Shown here piece by piece: positions 20,672 through 29,002 of a stretch of 35,337 nucleotides of DNA. Position numbers and translations under genes: made by a program. Position 1 is the stretch's first letter; every line of letters starts with the position of its first letter. The notes below the pieces were generated by a model. The model made no database searches and had not been told where the DNA came from. It saw nothing but the letters and a program-made list of their open reading frames with translations. Source of the DNA: Candidatus Nanoarchaeia archaeon (GTDB taxonomy: Archaea; Nanobdellota; Nanobdellia; Woesearchaeales; JACPBV01); NCBI GenBank assembly GCA_028279655.1, contig JANQNH010000007.1:1-35337 (forward strand), given 5' to 3'.

Positions 20672-20767
20672 CTACTCTTCCTCTAGCTCATAATCGCTCT
20701 GAGAGATGTCGTCTCTGAACAAAACCTTCTCTATCTTGTCAATTCCAACAATAGTCTCCTTTGCCAT
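20672..20767 (-). CDS. 31-aa acidic micro-ORF
   Basis: A 31-codon ORF that starts AKETIVGIDKIEKVLF and ends in an acidic run (SDYELEEE). It has a TATA-like TTTAATATATTC (minus strand, about 20790-20801) roughly 27 nt before the ATG, the leaderless spacing used by several other genes here. Codon choice looks coding-like. It lies alone in the 330-bp gap between the DUF4416 gene and tRNA-Arg. Function is unknown; it could be a small regulatory protein. Without homologues the call is tentative. Confidence 0.4.
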   Translation of the reverse strand: MAKETIVGIDKIEKVLFRDDISQSDYELEEE

Positions 20768-20961
20768 AGAGAGTGGAAAACAAAATGAATATATTAAAGT
20801 GATGTTAATATTATAACAAATTGTCTTAGACTACAATTCTTAGATACTAATTGGTAGTAAATTTTATATGATTATCAGATATATTAAAAGATACACCTAC
20901 CCCTTCACCAGAATATATTATAAAAAAGAAGACTAAATGGATTTTTTCAAATGAAAAAGAA

Positions 20962-21035
20962 TGGGCCTGGAAGGATTCGAACCCTCGTCAATCGGTCCGA
21001 AGCCGATTGCACTATCCAGGCTATGCTACAGGCCC
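20962..21035 (-). tRNA. tRNA-Arg (anticodon UCG)
   Basis: The minus strand folds as a full cloverleaf. The acceptor stem GGGCCTG pairs with CAGGCCC, the D-arm is present, the anticodon stem ATCGG/CCGAT encloses a 7-nt loop CTTCGGA (anticodon TCG, reading CGA), and the T-arm GAGGG with TTCGAAT pairs with CCTTC. The discriminator base is A, no CCA is encoded and there is no intron. A TATA-like TTTTAAATATA lies about 25 nt upstream. Confidence 0.93.
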
Positions 21036-21097
21036 TTACATACCATATTCCAATACCTATATTTAAAACTTAGGAATTAAAAAGAAAAAATAAGAAA

Positions 21098-21379
21098 TCA
21101 TAATTTTCCCAAAGCGATCTCTATTGTGCTCACTCTGACATCCCGTCCTTCTTTGTTCTGGAACTCCTCAGAGTCTATCTTGATGTTATTTATCGCTACC
21201 TGTCCGTTCAGGAACCTTTTAGATGCTACTTCGGCAACATCAACTGCCCTAGAAATAAATTTGCCCCTTGCCTTTACAATCACTTCTGGCGCGTTCTTGG
21301 TAGTGAACTGCATAACAACCCCGGTTACATAGTTCATAAAGGGCTTTCCGCCAACAAAAATACTGTTATCGTCTGCCAT
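21098..21379 (-). CDS. albA: Alba family chromatin protein
   Basis: A 93-residue protein of Alba length, with IFVGGKPFMNYVTGVVMQF at the N-terminus (the family's IxVGxKPxMxYV motif), IVKARGKFISRAVDVAEVASKRF in the middle and RDVRVSTIEIAL at the end. Alba coats archaeal DNA and RNA as a dimer. GGAGGG lies 5-6 nt before the ATG. It is downstream of tRNA-Arg in the same-strand gap with its own leader. It is one of the firmest archaeal markers in the window. Confidence 0.92.
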   Translation of the reverse strand: MADDNSIFVGGKPFMNYVTGVVMQFTTKNAPEVIVKARGKFISRAVDVAEVASKRFLNGQVAINNIKIDSEEFQNKEGRDVRVSTIEIALGKL

Positions 21380-21497
21380 TCTTATCCCTCCGTAGTTGTT
21401 CTTGTATTTACTTAAATTCTGTTTGAATTAGGTAATGTTTTGAGATATTTAAACTTATCGCTGATTTAAAGAAGAAGTTAATTATAAGATTTTAGTC

Positions 21498-21523
21498 CCA
21501 ACTTAGGGGTAATTTCTCGACGA
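21498..21523 (+). promoter_or_regulatory. 26-bp element shared with 30047-30072, copy 1
   Basis: The element starts CCAACTTAGG and ends AATTTCTCGACGA. It lies just upstream of a TATA-like GAATTTTTATAGAT (21525-21538) and about 40 nt before the gene at 21561. It matches 30047-30072 at about 21 of 26 positions, including AATTTCTCGWCGA with a palindromic TCGWCGA core. It is a likely activator or repressor site. Confidence 0.5.
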
Positions 21524-21560
21524 AGAATTTTTATAGATTATATAGTTCCCTTTTTTCAAT

Positions 21561-22808
21561 ATGCAAAATTCTACAAGGAGGAACTTTTTAAAGACTGCTT
21601 TAGCAAAAGCTGTACCCGTTGTACTAGGAGTTCCAGCAATTTCACTTGCACAAAAGTCAACAGCAGATTACCTTAAAGGTGTAATAAGGCCTGGCGGGCA
21701 AAAATCAACAGGGAGTTTCCTTGAAGATGTAATAGGTTCTGGTGAAAGTGAGACAGGCACAGAAACAGGAAGGAGGCAAACCCATGATCATGGGAATATG
21801 CTATATGTATCTGCAGGAACAGTCCTAGTTAGGGCACTGGATAAAGACCCAATAGCAATAGGCAAAGGCGAAAAGGCCATTTGGGGTAATGACTCAATAG
21901 CATTCCATACAGCCCCAGCAGGCAAACCAGGTATACATTACGTTGAAACAGACTCAGAAATCATTGATATGAACTCAGAGAACAAAGGGCCGAGAGGAAA
22001 ACGCCCTTACCTGAAATCGCTTCCATTATACTCTCCAAGCGGCAAAGGGTTTGTTCAAAGGAGAGATGGTAATCTTGTCTATAGTGTTGCAGGAGATGGT
22101 AAACTTGATGAAAGATTTATTGGAACAGGTTCAAATCCCCAGTGGCTGGATGACCTGGTGCTTGCATACCTGGGTAACGACCAGATGGTCCATATGCATG
22201 AAACAAATGGACGCCAATACCGCAGACCTTTTGGGGATTCATGCACAGGTTTTTCTCTTTCTAGGAAGAAGGGAAAGATAGCATATACAGAATCACACAA
22301 ATACGAACTTACAAAGGTTATGTCTAGGTACAGGGATACTGGGGAAGACCAAAGGATATCCTATACTGCATTGCATGTATTGGACGTTGATAATGATGAT
22401 GAAGAAACAGCAACAGAGAACATATCCGAAGAGCAGGTTCTTATCTCCACATGGCTGCCTATTGATTCAGAAAAAGAATCAGTAGAATACCTAAATCCAG
22501 AATATTCTCCAGATGGAGAAAAGGTAGCTTTTGTAAGAGGGTATGATAAGGGCAAGTATGACCGTAAAAGCGGGGCTTTAGAGGGGATGGATATCATGCT
22601 CTATGACGGGAAAGAAGCTAAACCTATTTTATCGAACCTAAGCAAGGATTACGCTGCTACTGATGGAATAGTAACATGGGTGGATGAAGATAAACTTGCA
22701 GTAAACTACATAAATAATGAAGGAAAGAAGATGATATGTATCTATAGCCTGATATCAAACAGGCCCATAAAGATGTTCGAAGGCCAGGGCCTCTCAGTCA
22801 GAAGATAA
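21561..22808 (+). CDS. TAT-exported beta-propeller-like protein
   Basis: A 415-residue protein with a twin-arginine signal (STRRNFLKTA, then a hydrophobic stretch up to about residue 30). The mature part begins with two copies of a short motif, KSTADYLKGVI and KSTGSFLEDVI. The rest is strand-rich with TolB/WD-like blade features: SPSGKGFVQRRDGNLVYS, WLDDLVLAYLGNDQMVHMHE, NPEYSPDGEKVAFVRG and VTWVDEDKLAVNYI. It probably folds as a propeller outside the membrane and binds a ligand or protein. ATG 21561 is at leaderless distance from its TATA. No enzymatic motif is visible. Confidence 0.6.
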   Translation: MQNSTRRNFLKTALAKAVPVVLGVPAISLAQKSTADYLKGVIRPGGQKSTGSFLEDVIGSGESETGTETGRRQTHDHGNMLYVSAGTVLVRALDKDPIAIGKGEKAIWGNDSIAFHTAPAGKPGIHYVETDSEIIDMNSENKGPRGKRPYLKSLPLYSPSGKGFVQRRDGNLVYSVAGDGKLDERFIGTGSNPQWLDDLVLAYLGNDQMVHMHETNGRQYRRPFGDSCTGFSLSRKKGKIAYTESHKYELTKVMSRYRDTGEDQRISYTALHVLDVDNDDEETATENISEEQVLISTWLPIDSEKESVEYLNPEYSPDGEKVAFVRGYDKGKYDRKSGALEGMDIMLYDGKEAKPILSNLSKDYAATDGIVTWVDEDKLAVNYINNEGKKMICIYSLISNRPIKMFEGQGLSVRR

Positions 22809-22880
22809 AAAAGATACTATTTTTAAATAAAGCTCCATTCTTAAGATACAATTCACTACTTTAGAATTAAAAGGGAGTAT

Positions 22881-24152
22881 ATGATGCTAAGAAGAACATT
22901 CCTAAAAGCAGCCATGGCAGCACCAGCTGTAGCTAAAGAAGCATTTGGAAAGTCAGTCAGTTCATTTTTAGATTCAGTAATCTCCGATCAAAGCGCTCAA
23001 GATGGCTCTTTGACAGATAGAATTCATCAGCTTGTAAGTGGACTACCATATCCTGATGAAATATCTGATGACCTGATCGATATGTTACAATCCTGGAGAA
23101 CCGATGGAATCTATAACATCTATGAAGAATATAGAAATCTACAGAATGGACGCAGTATCAGTCCCTCTGATGTTGCAACTGGAGCCCTGGAAGAACTAGC
23201 CATATCTAATCTTGGCCAGGCCATAAAATCCAAAATTCAATATAAGCTAAAGATTTTTGAACTTCCAGACGTAATAGAATCCAAGCAAGCTAACTGCCTT
23301 GGTTACACAATAATATTTTACATCCTTGGAAATGCCATGGGCCTAAAGGTCTCAACTGCAGAACGCAAAGAGGATCATTTGGAAAATATTGTAACCCTTG
23401 CTGACAATACATTAAAGATCGTAGATCTTACTCAAAAAGAAGATTTTATAACTGACGCTATCGTAACAAATAACAATCTGGATGACAGCACCCAATGGAG
23501 ATATAGGGATAACAAACCAGTTATGAGCGGAAAAGACAAGATCCACATAAATACTAATCAAGAGTTTAGGGCAGAGATCTTTCTAAACAGAGGCATTAGT
23601 TACTATGATTTTTATAAAGCAAATAAACAACATAAACAAAAGGCATTAAAGTTGGCAACTGTTTGTTTTGATAAAGCATTAGCCAATAATCCAGATTGTG
23701 AAGAGGCATATAATAATAGGGGGGCAGTAAAACATGACCTGGGAAAACACAAAGAGGCATTGAAAGATTTCCATAAAGCTATAGCCATAAGGCCTAGATA
23801 TGCTGATGCTCATGTGAACATCGGAAACGTATATCTTAACTTGGAAGATTATAAAGAAGCCAGAGAATGGTACTATAAAGCGCTTGATATCGATACAGAA
23901 CTTAAAAAAGTGCATTACTACCTGGCTGTCAGCCACATCAACTGCAGTGAATTTAGAGAGGCAATCACTGAGTGTACCAAGGAATTAGCAATTAACAAAA
24001 ATCATGCCCTTTCATATTTCGTAAGAGGGGTTTGCTATCATAATACAAAAAAAACAAAAGAAGCCAAGAGGGATTTCGATATTGCAGCAAGACTAAATCC
24101 AGAACTAAGAAAAAATATCCTAAGAACATTTCCAGGATATATCAGCAAATAG
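22881..24152 (+). CDS. TAT-exported SirB1-like transglutaminase/TPR protein
   Basis: A 423-residue protein with a twin-arginine signal (LRRTFLKAA) and a mature N-terminus containing KSVSSFLDSVI, like the preceding gene. The middle (about 90-205) resembles the SirB1 transglutaminase-like domain: ESKQANCLGYT (Cys), KEDHLENIVTL (His) and LKIVDLTQ (Asp) in order. The C-terminal half has at least four TPR units (NRGAVKHDLGKHKEALKDF, NIGNVYLNLEDYKEAREWY and similar). SirB1 homologues share this order, but export by TAT is unusual. Shine-Dalgarno AAGGGAG lies 4 nt before the ATG. The catalytic role is unproven. Confidence 0.65.
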   Translation: MMLRRTFLKAAMAAPAVAKEAFGKSVSSFLDSVISDQSAQDGSLTDRIHQLVSGLPYPDEISDDLIDMLQSWRTDGIYNIYEEYRNLQNGRSISPSDVATGALEELAISNLGQAIKSKIQYKLKIFELPDVIESKQANCLGYTIIFYILGNAMGLKVSTAERKEDHLENIVTLADNTLKIVDLTQKEDFITDAIVTNNNLDDSTQWRYRDNKPVMSGKDKIHINTNQEFRAEIFLNRGISYYDFYKANKQHKQKALKLATVCFDKALANNPDCEEAYNNRGAVKHDLGKHKEALKDFHKAIAIRPRYADAHVNIGNVYLNLEDYKEAREWYYKALDIDTELKKVHYYLAVSHINCSEFREAITECTKELAINKNHALSYFVRGVCYHNTKKTKEAKRDFDIAARLNPELRKNILRTFPGYISK

Positions 24153-24157
24153 AAACC

Positions 24158-25303
24158 CTATTTCTCTTTCTTTAATGTTCTCGCTATGACTAAATATGAA
24201 CAGTTATCAAGTCTGCTCTGGATAGTCGGAAATGGGTCATCGGGTCTTTTTGGATTCAAATGTCCTCTACCAGCCCTAACGTTATAGTCAATAAAATCCT
24301 CCAACCTACTAAGCTGTGAAAAGACCACACACTTGTCTGAATCATAGGCATCCATATAGCCTTGGATATTCCTAGATGCTGCGACACTACCAAGTCCAAA
24401 CATGATTTGTACATAATCCCTATGTAAATCTGATCTCTTGATGGAATCTCTCAACATCCTCTTAAATACCTTTACACGTTCATCAGGAACCATATTCCTG
24501 TATTTTTCTTTTCTCATTTCAGCCATTATTGGTCTAACAATGCTTATGGTCATCTCTCCTAGATTCTCACCTGGAGGATAATGAAACTTTGGATAAAGAT
24601 CATCCCTAACAATTCTTGTGAACTGATCAAATTTAGCTATATTATCCCTATCATGTTTCCAAATACTATGAAGAGCATAAAAGTACATAGCCCTTTGTAC
24701 ACCCTCTATACCTAAGTACGCAAAGAGAAGTTCCTTATTCTCTATACCCAAAGCCTTTGCCTTTTCATGACTGGAAAACTTCCTAAGCTCCTGTGGAAGA
24801 CCTGGTGTTACAATATAGCCTGGAGAAGGCTGAGGAAACGGATAATCAAGTGTAAACATTGGATTCATTATATGTGCTCCCCCCATAAGATCGTCAAAAC
24901 CTAATTGGGTTATTGCATCTATATTTGTTTCAGGCCCAAAATAATCTTTATCGTTACAGACCCTAGGCAATCCTACCAAGGGAAATCCGTGCTTATCGAT
25001 TAGAATATCAGCAACATCTGCAATATTCTCTAAAACCTCTCTTTCAGGTTCTGTTGCGAAAAGAACAATATTCTTAGGATCTTTCCCATCCTTTGGCTGG
25101 GCTATATTATGATCTATAACCTCAAGGCCTTTCTTCTTCAATAATGCTTGAAACCTTCCCTTCTTATCCAAAAGAGGTTCCAAAGGAGACCTATATGTAT
25201 CAGACGCCAACATAGCTAAAGCAGATCTGCCCATAAAAGCAGCTCCTCCTGCTACCCACTGTTGTAGTAGAGATCTCCTATCAATTAGATCATTAGCCCC
25301 CAT
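24158..25303 (-). CDS. unknown protein with TAT-like signal
   Basis: A 381-residue protein with a twin-arginine start (DRRSLLQQWVAGGAAFMG). The mature part has a conserved-looking segment NIVLFATEPEREVLENIADVADIL, a Pro-rich loop PFPQPSPGYIVTPGLPQEL and a long helical C-terminal half (LHSIWKHDRDNIAKFDQ...). No metal-binding or catalytic motif is recognised. It converges with the SirB1-like gene, 5 nt apart, and has GAAGGT just before its ATG. It is the third TAT protein in a row, which suggests a shared extracytoplasmic role. Confidence 0.5.
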   Translation of the reverse strand: MGANDLIDRRSLLQQWVAGGAAFMGRSALAMLASDTYRSPLEPLLDKKGRFQALLKKKGLEVIDHNIAQPKDGKDPKNIVLFATEPEREVLENIADVADILIDKHGFPLVGLPRVCNDKDYFGPETNIDAITQLGFDDLMGGAHIMNPMFTLDYPFPQPSPGYIVTPGLPQELRKFSSHEKAKALGIENKELLFAYLGIEGVQRAMYFYALHSIWKHDRDNIAKFDQFTRIVRDDLYPKFHYPPGENLGEMTISIVRPIMAEMRKEKYRNMVPDERVKVFKRMLRDSIKRSDLHRDYVQIMFGLGSVAASRNIQGYMDAYDSDKCVVFSQLSRLEDFIDYNVRAGRGHLNPKRPDDPFPTIQSRLDNCSYLVIARTLKKEK

Positions 25304-25341
25304 TTTACCTTCAGAGTTACTGATTACTATTTAAGTGTTTC

Positions 25342-26133
25342 TTAACACAACTCAACCATTATCTTAGCTCCTACCTTAGATGTAATCCCTTCAATATCCT
25401 TTGATGGATTTATCTCCACAAGATCAAATGCACGCAAATTCTGTAGTTTCTTAAGCCTATGCAAAAAAAATAACAATTCCCTGGTACTTAATCCCCCTGG
25501 CTCCCTATACCCAGTACCCGGTGCAAAAGCAGGATCCAGAACATCTATATCGATACTAACGTAAAGGTCAGAGAAGCCTCTGGCTACGCTCATAAGGCTT
25601 TCTGATACCTCATGGATTCCTTCACTTACTATCTCCTTCATAGAAAAATATTTTATCTTGTTCTTCTTGATAAAGTCTATCTCATTCTTATCCCAATTCC
25701 GAATACCTATTAAGATTATATTCTCTTTTTTAATGACATCCTGATTCACCAATGCACAAAGCAGGTCTTCATGGGTAGCTGTAAAATCATTCTCAGCATC
25801 AGGATGAGCATCAAATATCACAATTCCAGGATTTGACCCATACAAAACAGAAAAAGCCTTGACAATTGGGAAAGTAACTGAATGATCTCCTCCCAGAAAC
25901 AAAGGCCTTACATTATCCTTCAGAACCCCTAATGCCTTGGTATAGATATTCTTATTAGTCTCATCGATATTAGAATCAACAACACTGACAGAATCGATAT
26001 CAAAAACAGGCAGAATACCATCTTCAGACATGAATAATTCCTTGGTCTTCTCAATAACCTCATCTGGAGCAAGCTCTGAACCCTCTGCTTTCCCTAATCC
26101 CCCCTGTGATGATGCTATCTTTACAATTTTCAT
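25342..26133 (-). CDS. ureohydrolase (agmatinase/arginase family)
   Basis: A 263-residue protein with the binuclear manganese motifs of the arginase superfamily: LGGDHSVT (His84), FDAHPDAEN (Asp108, His110, Asp112) and SIDIDVLDPAFAPGTG (two Asp ligands). It probably releases urea from agmatine or arginine, which would link arginine to polyamine synthesis. Arginase, agmatinase and formiminoglutamase cannot be separated by eye. The usual SHGT loop reads THED here, so substrate may differ. A TATA-like ATATATTTAAA lies about 30 nt upstream. Confidence 0.85.
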   Translation of the reverse strand: MKIVKIASSQGGLGKAEGSELAPDEVIEKTKELFMSEDGILPVFDIDSVSVVDSNIDETNKNIYTKALGVLKDNVRPLFLGGDHSVTFPIVKAFSVLYGSNPGIVIFDAHPDAENDFTATHEDLLCALVNQDVIKKENIILIGIRNWDKNEIDFIKKNKIKYFSMKEIVSEGIHEVSESLMSVARGFSDLYVSIDIDVLDPAFAPGTGYREPGGLSTRELLFFLHRLKKLQNLRAFDLVEINPSKDIEGITSKVGAKIMVELC

Positions 26134-26281
26134 ATATAGGTAAGAATTAAGATGTTTTTTTAAATATATCTATCCGTCTCTTATACCTACAAAGTTATAA
26201 AAGTATAATTTATTATAAAAGTTATAAAAATTAGAAAACTTTAAATATGAGTTCATAACCCACATAAAGAAGGTGATAAAT

Positions 26282-26533
26282 ATGGATGTTTGTATTAAAA
26301 ACATAAATGATGAATCTTGGAGATTCTTTAAAGCAGAGTCTGCAAGAAACGGGATAAAGATGGGACAATTATTTGATTCTCTTGTTAAAGAACATATTAG
26401 AAATAAAAAAACTAAAATTGGAAACGCAAGAGAAATACTATTTGGCAAGAAAACATTAAAGGGAGTTTTAACCAGGAAGGAATTCAAAGATACAAGAAAA
26501 GAGTTTAGAAAGGATTTTGAATCCTTTAACTAA
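26282..26533 (+). CDS. VapB-like antitoxin
   Basis: An 83-residue basic protein. Its N-terminal part (VCIKNINDESWRFFKAESARNGIKMGQLFDSLVKEHI) resembles a ribbon-helix-helix antitoxin that reads DNA as a dimer. The C-terminal tail (LTRKEFKDTRKEFRKDFESF) should wrap the toxin. The ATG at 26282 has AAGGTG about 6 nt upstream, and a TATA-like AACTTTAAATAT lies at about 26237-26248. The toxin gene starts 1 nt after it ends. It should repress its own operon. Confidence 0.7.
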   Translation: MDVCIKNINDESWRFFKAESARNGIKMGQLFDSLVKEHIRNKKTKIGNAREILFGKKTLKGVLTRKEFKDTRKEFRKDFESFN

Positions 26534-26534
26534 A

Positions 26535-26936
26535 ATGGAATATGTGCTGGACACTTCAATATTAATTGAAATAGAAAATAATAATAAGAAAGTATTGTCT
26601 GAGATGGTTAAAAAGTTAGGGGATATAAGCTCAATAGACCTGTACCTTACCTATTTTGGATTTTGTGAGTATTTCTATAGTCACATAAAAAAGAACAAAA
26701 AAAATAAACAAGTCACTTTGGAGAGATTAAAAAAATATAAGTTAATCAATACATCAAAGGAATCAGCTATTATTTTTTGTATTAATCAAAATGATTTGAA
26801 AGAAAGTGGCAAGGAAATCCCAGTTTTTGACCTGTTATCTTCTTCAATAGCAATTGCCAATAATATGGCCATGATAACAGCAGATGATCATTTCAGAAGG
26901 ATTCCAAGATTAAAAACGATCAAAATAACTCCTTGA
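26535..26936 (+). CDS. PIN-domain toxin (VapC-like)
   Basis: A 133-residue PIN domain: YVLDTSILIEIE with the first Asp, FGFCEYFY with the Glu, and FDLLSSSIAIANNMAMITADDHF with the later acidic residues. These four acids bind magnesium for RNA cleavage, usually of tRNA or rRNA. ATG 26535 is preferred over 26517 because the protein then starts at the first strand of the fold and the gene follows the antitoxin by 1 nt. It converges with the CNNM gene without a gap. Confidence 0.78.
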   Translation: MEYVLDTSILIEIENNNKKVLSEMVKKLGDISSIDLYLTYFGFCEYFYSHIKKNKKNKQVTLERLKKYKLINTSKESAIIFCINQNDLKESGKEIPVFDLLSSSIAIANNMAMITADDHFRRIPRLKTIKITP

Positions 26937-27953
26937 TCATCTCTTCTTCAGATTCAAAGCTTCCATATCCTTCTCGTCTGTTATCTCCCCAACCAGTTCC
27001 TCAAGAACATCCTCTAATGTCACAATACCCTGCAGTTTATGGTTTTTATCTATTACAATAGCCATATGGATGTTCTTAGACAAGAACTGCTTGAGCAGAA
27101 CATCCAGCTTCCTTTTCCCATAGATAAAGAAGACATGCTTCATTATTCTTCGAAGAGGGATATCTGTCCTCTTATTTGCCAAGCATTTAAGAACATCGTT
27201 TGTATTAACAACACCCATGATATTCTCAGGTTCCTTCCTATATACAGGTATCCTGGTATGGTGTCTCTTTATGATTATAGGTATAACATCCTTAAGTACC
27301 CTCTCAGAGTCAAGACCAAACATCCTCCTCTTAGGGGTCATTATATCCTCAACCTCAATATCATCAAACTTAAAGACATTCTTTATGAGCGCCTCCTCTG
27401 TCTTCTTTATAGCTCCTATATCCTCCCCCATCTCCACAATGGTCTTTATCTCCGCTTCAGTTACTTCAGGGCTCTTCTTCTTCTCCCAGCCGAATATCTT
27501 CATAAAAAACAATGTGACACTGTCAAATATGATGACAAAAGGGTACAAAACCACACTCAATATCCATATAGGCTCTGCAACAAAAAGGGAAAACCTCCGG
27601 TTATGGTATGTCGCAAAGGACTTGGGTGTTATCTCCCCAAATATCAATATAAGGAATGTCATAATGCCGATTGCATAGCTTACAGCATTGCTCTCAAAGA
27701 GGTCCATCGCAACCAAGGTTGCAAGAGAAGATGCGCTTACATTGACAAGATTATTTCCGATAAGTATGGTTATCAGCATCCTCTTAGGATCGTCCTTTAA
27801 TCTCTTTAAGGCCCTGGCACCAGGCTTCCTCTGCTTAACCAGATGCCTCACCCTCAGTCTGCTCATGGATACTAGCGCTGTTTCTGAACTTGAGAAGAAT
27901 GCAGACAAAAACAGTAATGCAATAAGTGCGATAACCTTATAGATCAGATCCAT
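26937..27953 (-). CDS. CNNM/HlyC-CorC type membrane protein (DUF21 plus CBS pair)
   Basis: A 338-residue protein. Residues 1 to about 175 form the DUF21/CNNM membrane domain with SAFFSSSETALVSMSRLRVRHL and ILIGNNLVNVSASSLATLVA. A cytoplasmic CBS pair follows (about 200-330: EDIMTPKRRMFGLD..., HTRIPVYR, GIVTLEDVLEELVGEI). The family is linked to magnesium or cobalt transport or tolerance, with CBS domains sensing nucleotides. The C-terminal CorC_HlyC domain of many relatives is missing, as in shorter members. AGAGG lies about 9 nt before the ATG. Confidence 0.9.
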   Translation of the reverse strand: MDLIYKVIALIALLFLSAFFSSSETALVSMSRLRVRHLVKQRKPGARALKRLKDDPKRMLITILIGNNLVNVSASSLATLVAMDLFESNAVSYAIGIMTFLILIFGEITPKSFATYHNRRFSLFVAEPIWILSVVLYPFVIIFDSVTLFFMKIFGWEKKKSPEVTEAEIKTIVEMGEDIGAIKKTEEALIKNVFKFDDIEVEDIMTPKRRMFGLDSERVLKDVIPIIIKRHHTRIPVYRKEPENIMGVVNTNDVLKCLANKRTDIPLRRIMKHVFFIYGKRKLDVLLKQFLSKNIHMAIVIDKNHKLQGIVTLEDVLEELVGEITDEKDMEALNLKKR

Positions 27954-28010
27954 AGTTTAACCTCTTTTTAATCAGTATGGAAATAAAGAGTATATAAACT
28001 TTTGGGAAAA

Positions 28011-28898
28011 CTACTTCAAGCCTACGAAATGTATAACATCCTCAAATCCAGAAAATACATTATATCCCGCAGATGCCAATGGCTCAATGGAGACAGGATA
28101 TATCTGTCTGTCTAACATTAAAGCCTTAATATGCCTTAAATCAATAATCCCTTCCTTTCTAAGAGTATCAAGCGTTGTTCCTTGTTCATCAACCTGTTTC
28201 AGATGTAGTCCCCCTATCATATAGGATGCCTGATTAAGATAACTGACACATCTTGCCATATCAATCTCACCAACCCCATCCTCCTTTGTAAATAGATTAC
28301 CGATATCAGCCATCAACCTTACCCTAGAATCCTTCCCTGCAATTCCATCCAATGTATGGGCCAAGATCATAAAATAAGTAGTATCCTTAGGAATATTCTC
28401 AATCAATGCATACGTCCCTTGTTCCTTGCAGATATTATTAATGTAAGGGAGGATATCTCCCAATGATTCCACAGTTGACTGCTCCAAAGAAGACGTATCA
28501 TCATCGTCAATCGGCTCCTCAACGTCATATTCCCCCCACACAAGCCTTACTGTGCAATTATCCCGTACTATATCAGAAGGACCAGTATAATACTCACCTA
28601 ATCTTCTAGCATTCTGACATTGTCTAACAAATTGTTCATCTCTATTAGGATCAATAGACATCACATCAAGTGTAGTTTCCCAAGAAAAAGGGATTGTTGG
28701 ATATGCTTTAGCCAGATCAATAACAGCTTCAAATGGAATATCTGGTTTCCCCTCCCTAACAGCAATACCTACTTCATAGCCAGCATTAATGAAAATATCC
28801 TGCCTGTTCTTAATTTCAGATAGAATATCACGAAATGCATGAGTATCTGTCATAGATTCAAGAGAATTTGTATTAAGCAGTAAAGTGATTAAACCCAT
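28011..28898 (-). CDS. xylose-isomerase-like TIM-barrel protein
   Basis: A 295-residue protein from ATG 28898, which has GGGGGT just upstream (the frame is open to 28937). It has beta/alpha-barrel features of the AP endonuclease/sugar isomerase superfamily: ALIENIPKD with Glu, LMADIGNLF with Asp, GGLHLKQVDEQG with His and a final PVSIEPLASAG with Glu. These would be four metal ligands in the usual order. It could be a sugar epimerase or isomerase. The neighbouring uronate genes make a sugar-acid substrate possible, but they lie on the other strand. Confidence is moderate for the fold and low for the reaction. Confidence 0.6.
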   Translation of the reverse strand: MGLITLLLNTNSLESMTDTHAFRDILSEIKNRQDIFINAGYEVGIAVREGKPDIPFEAVIDLAKAYPTIPFSWETTLDVMSIDPNRDEQFVRQCQNARRLGEYYTGPSDIVRDNCTVRLVWGEYDVEEPIDDDDTSSLEQSTVESLGDILPYINNICKEQGTYALIENIPKDTTYFMILAHTLDGIAGKDSRVRLMADIGNLFTKEDGVGEIDMARCVSYLNQASYMIGGLHLKQVDEQGTTLDTLRKEGIIDLRHIKALMLDRQIYPVSIEPLASAGYNVFSGFEDVIHFVGLK

Positions 28899-29002
28899 TT
28901 CATACCCCCGATCACCCCCTAAACAGTAGAAATACAATGATATATAAAAAAGTTTTCTTAGTTGCAGTTAAGCTTAAAAACAGACGATTATTCTCCTGAA
29001 GT

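Noticed and set aside
26170..26487. 105-codon hydrophobic minus-strand ORF
   Set aside because: It is antisense to the VapB-like gene, which has a Shine-Dalgarno and a coupled PIN toxin. The hydrophobic translation is the usual antisense effect of Lys/Glu-rich codons.
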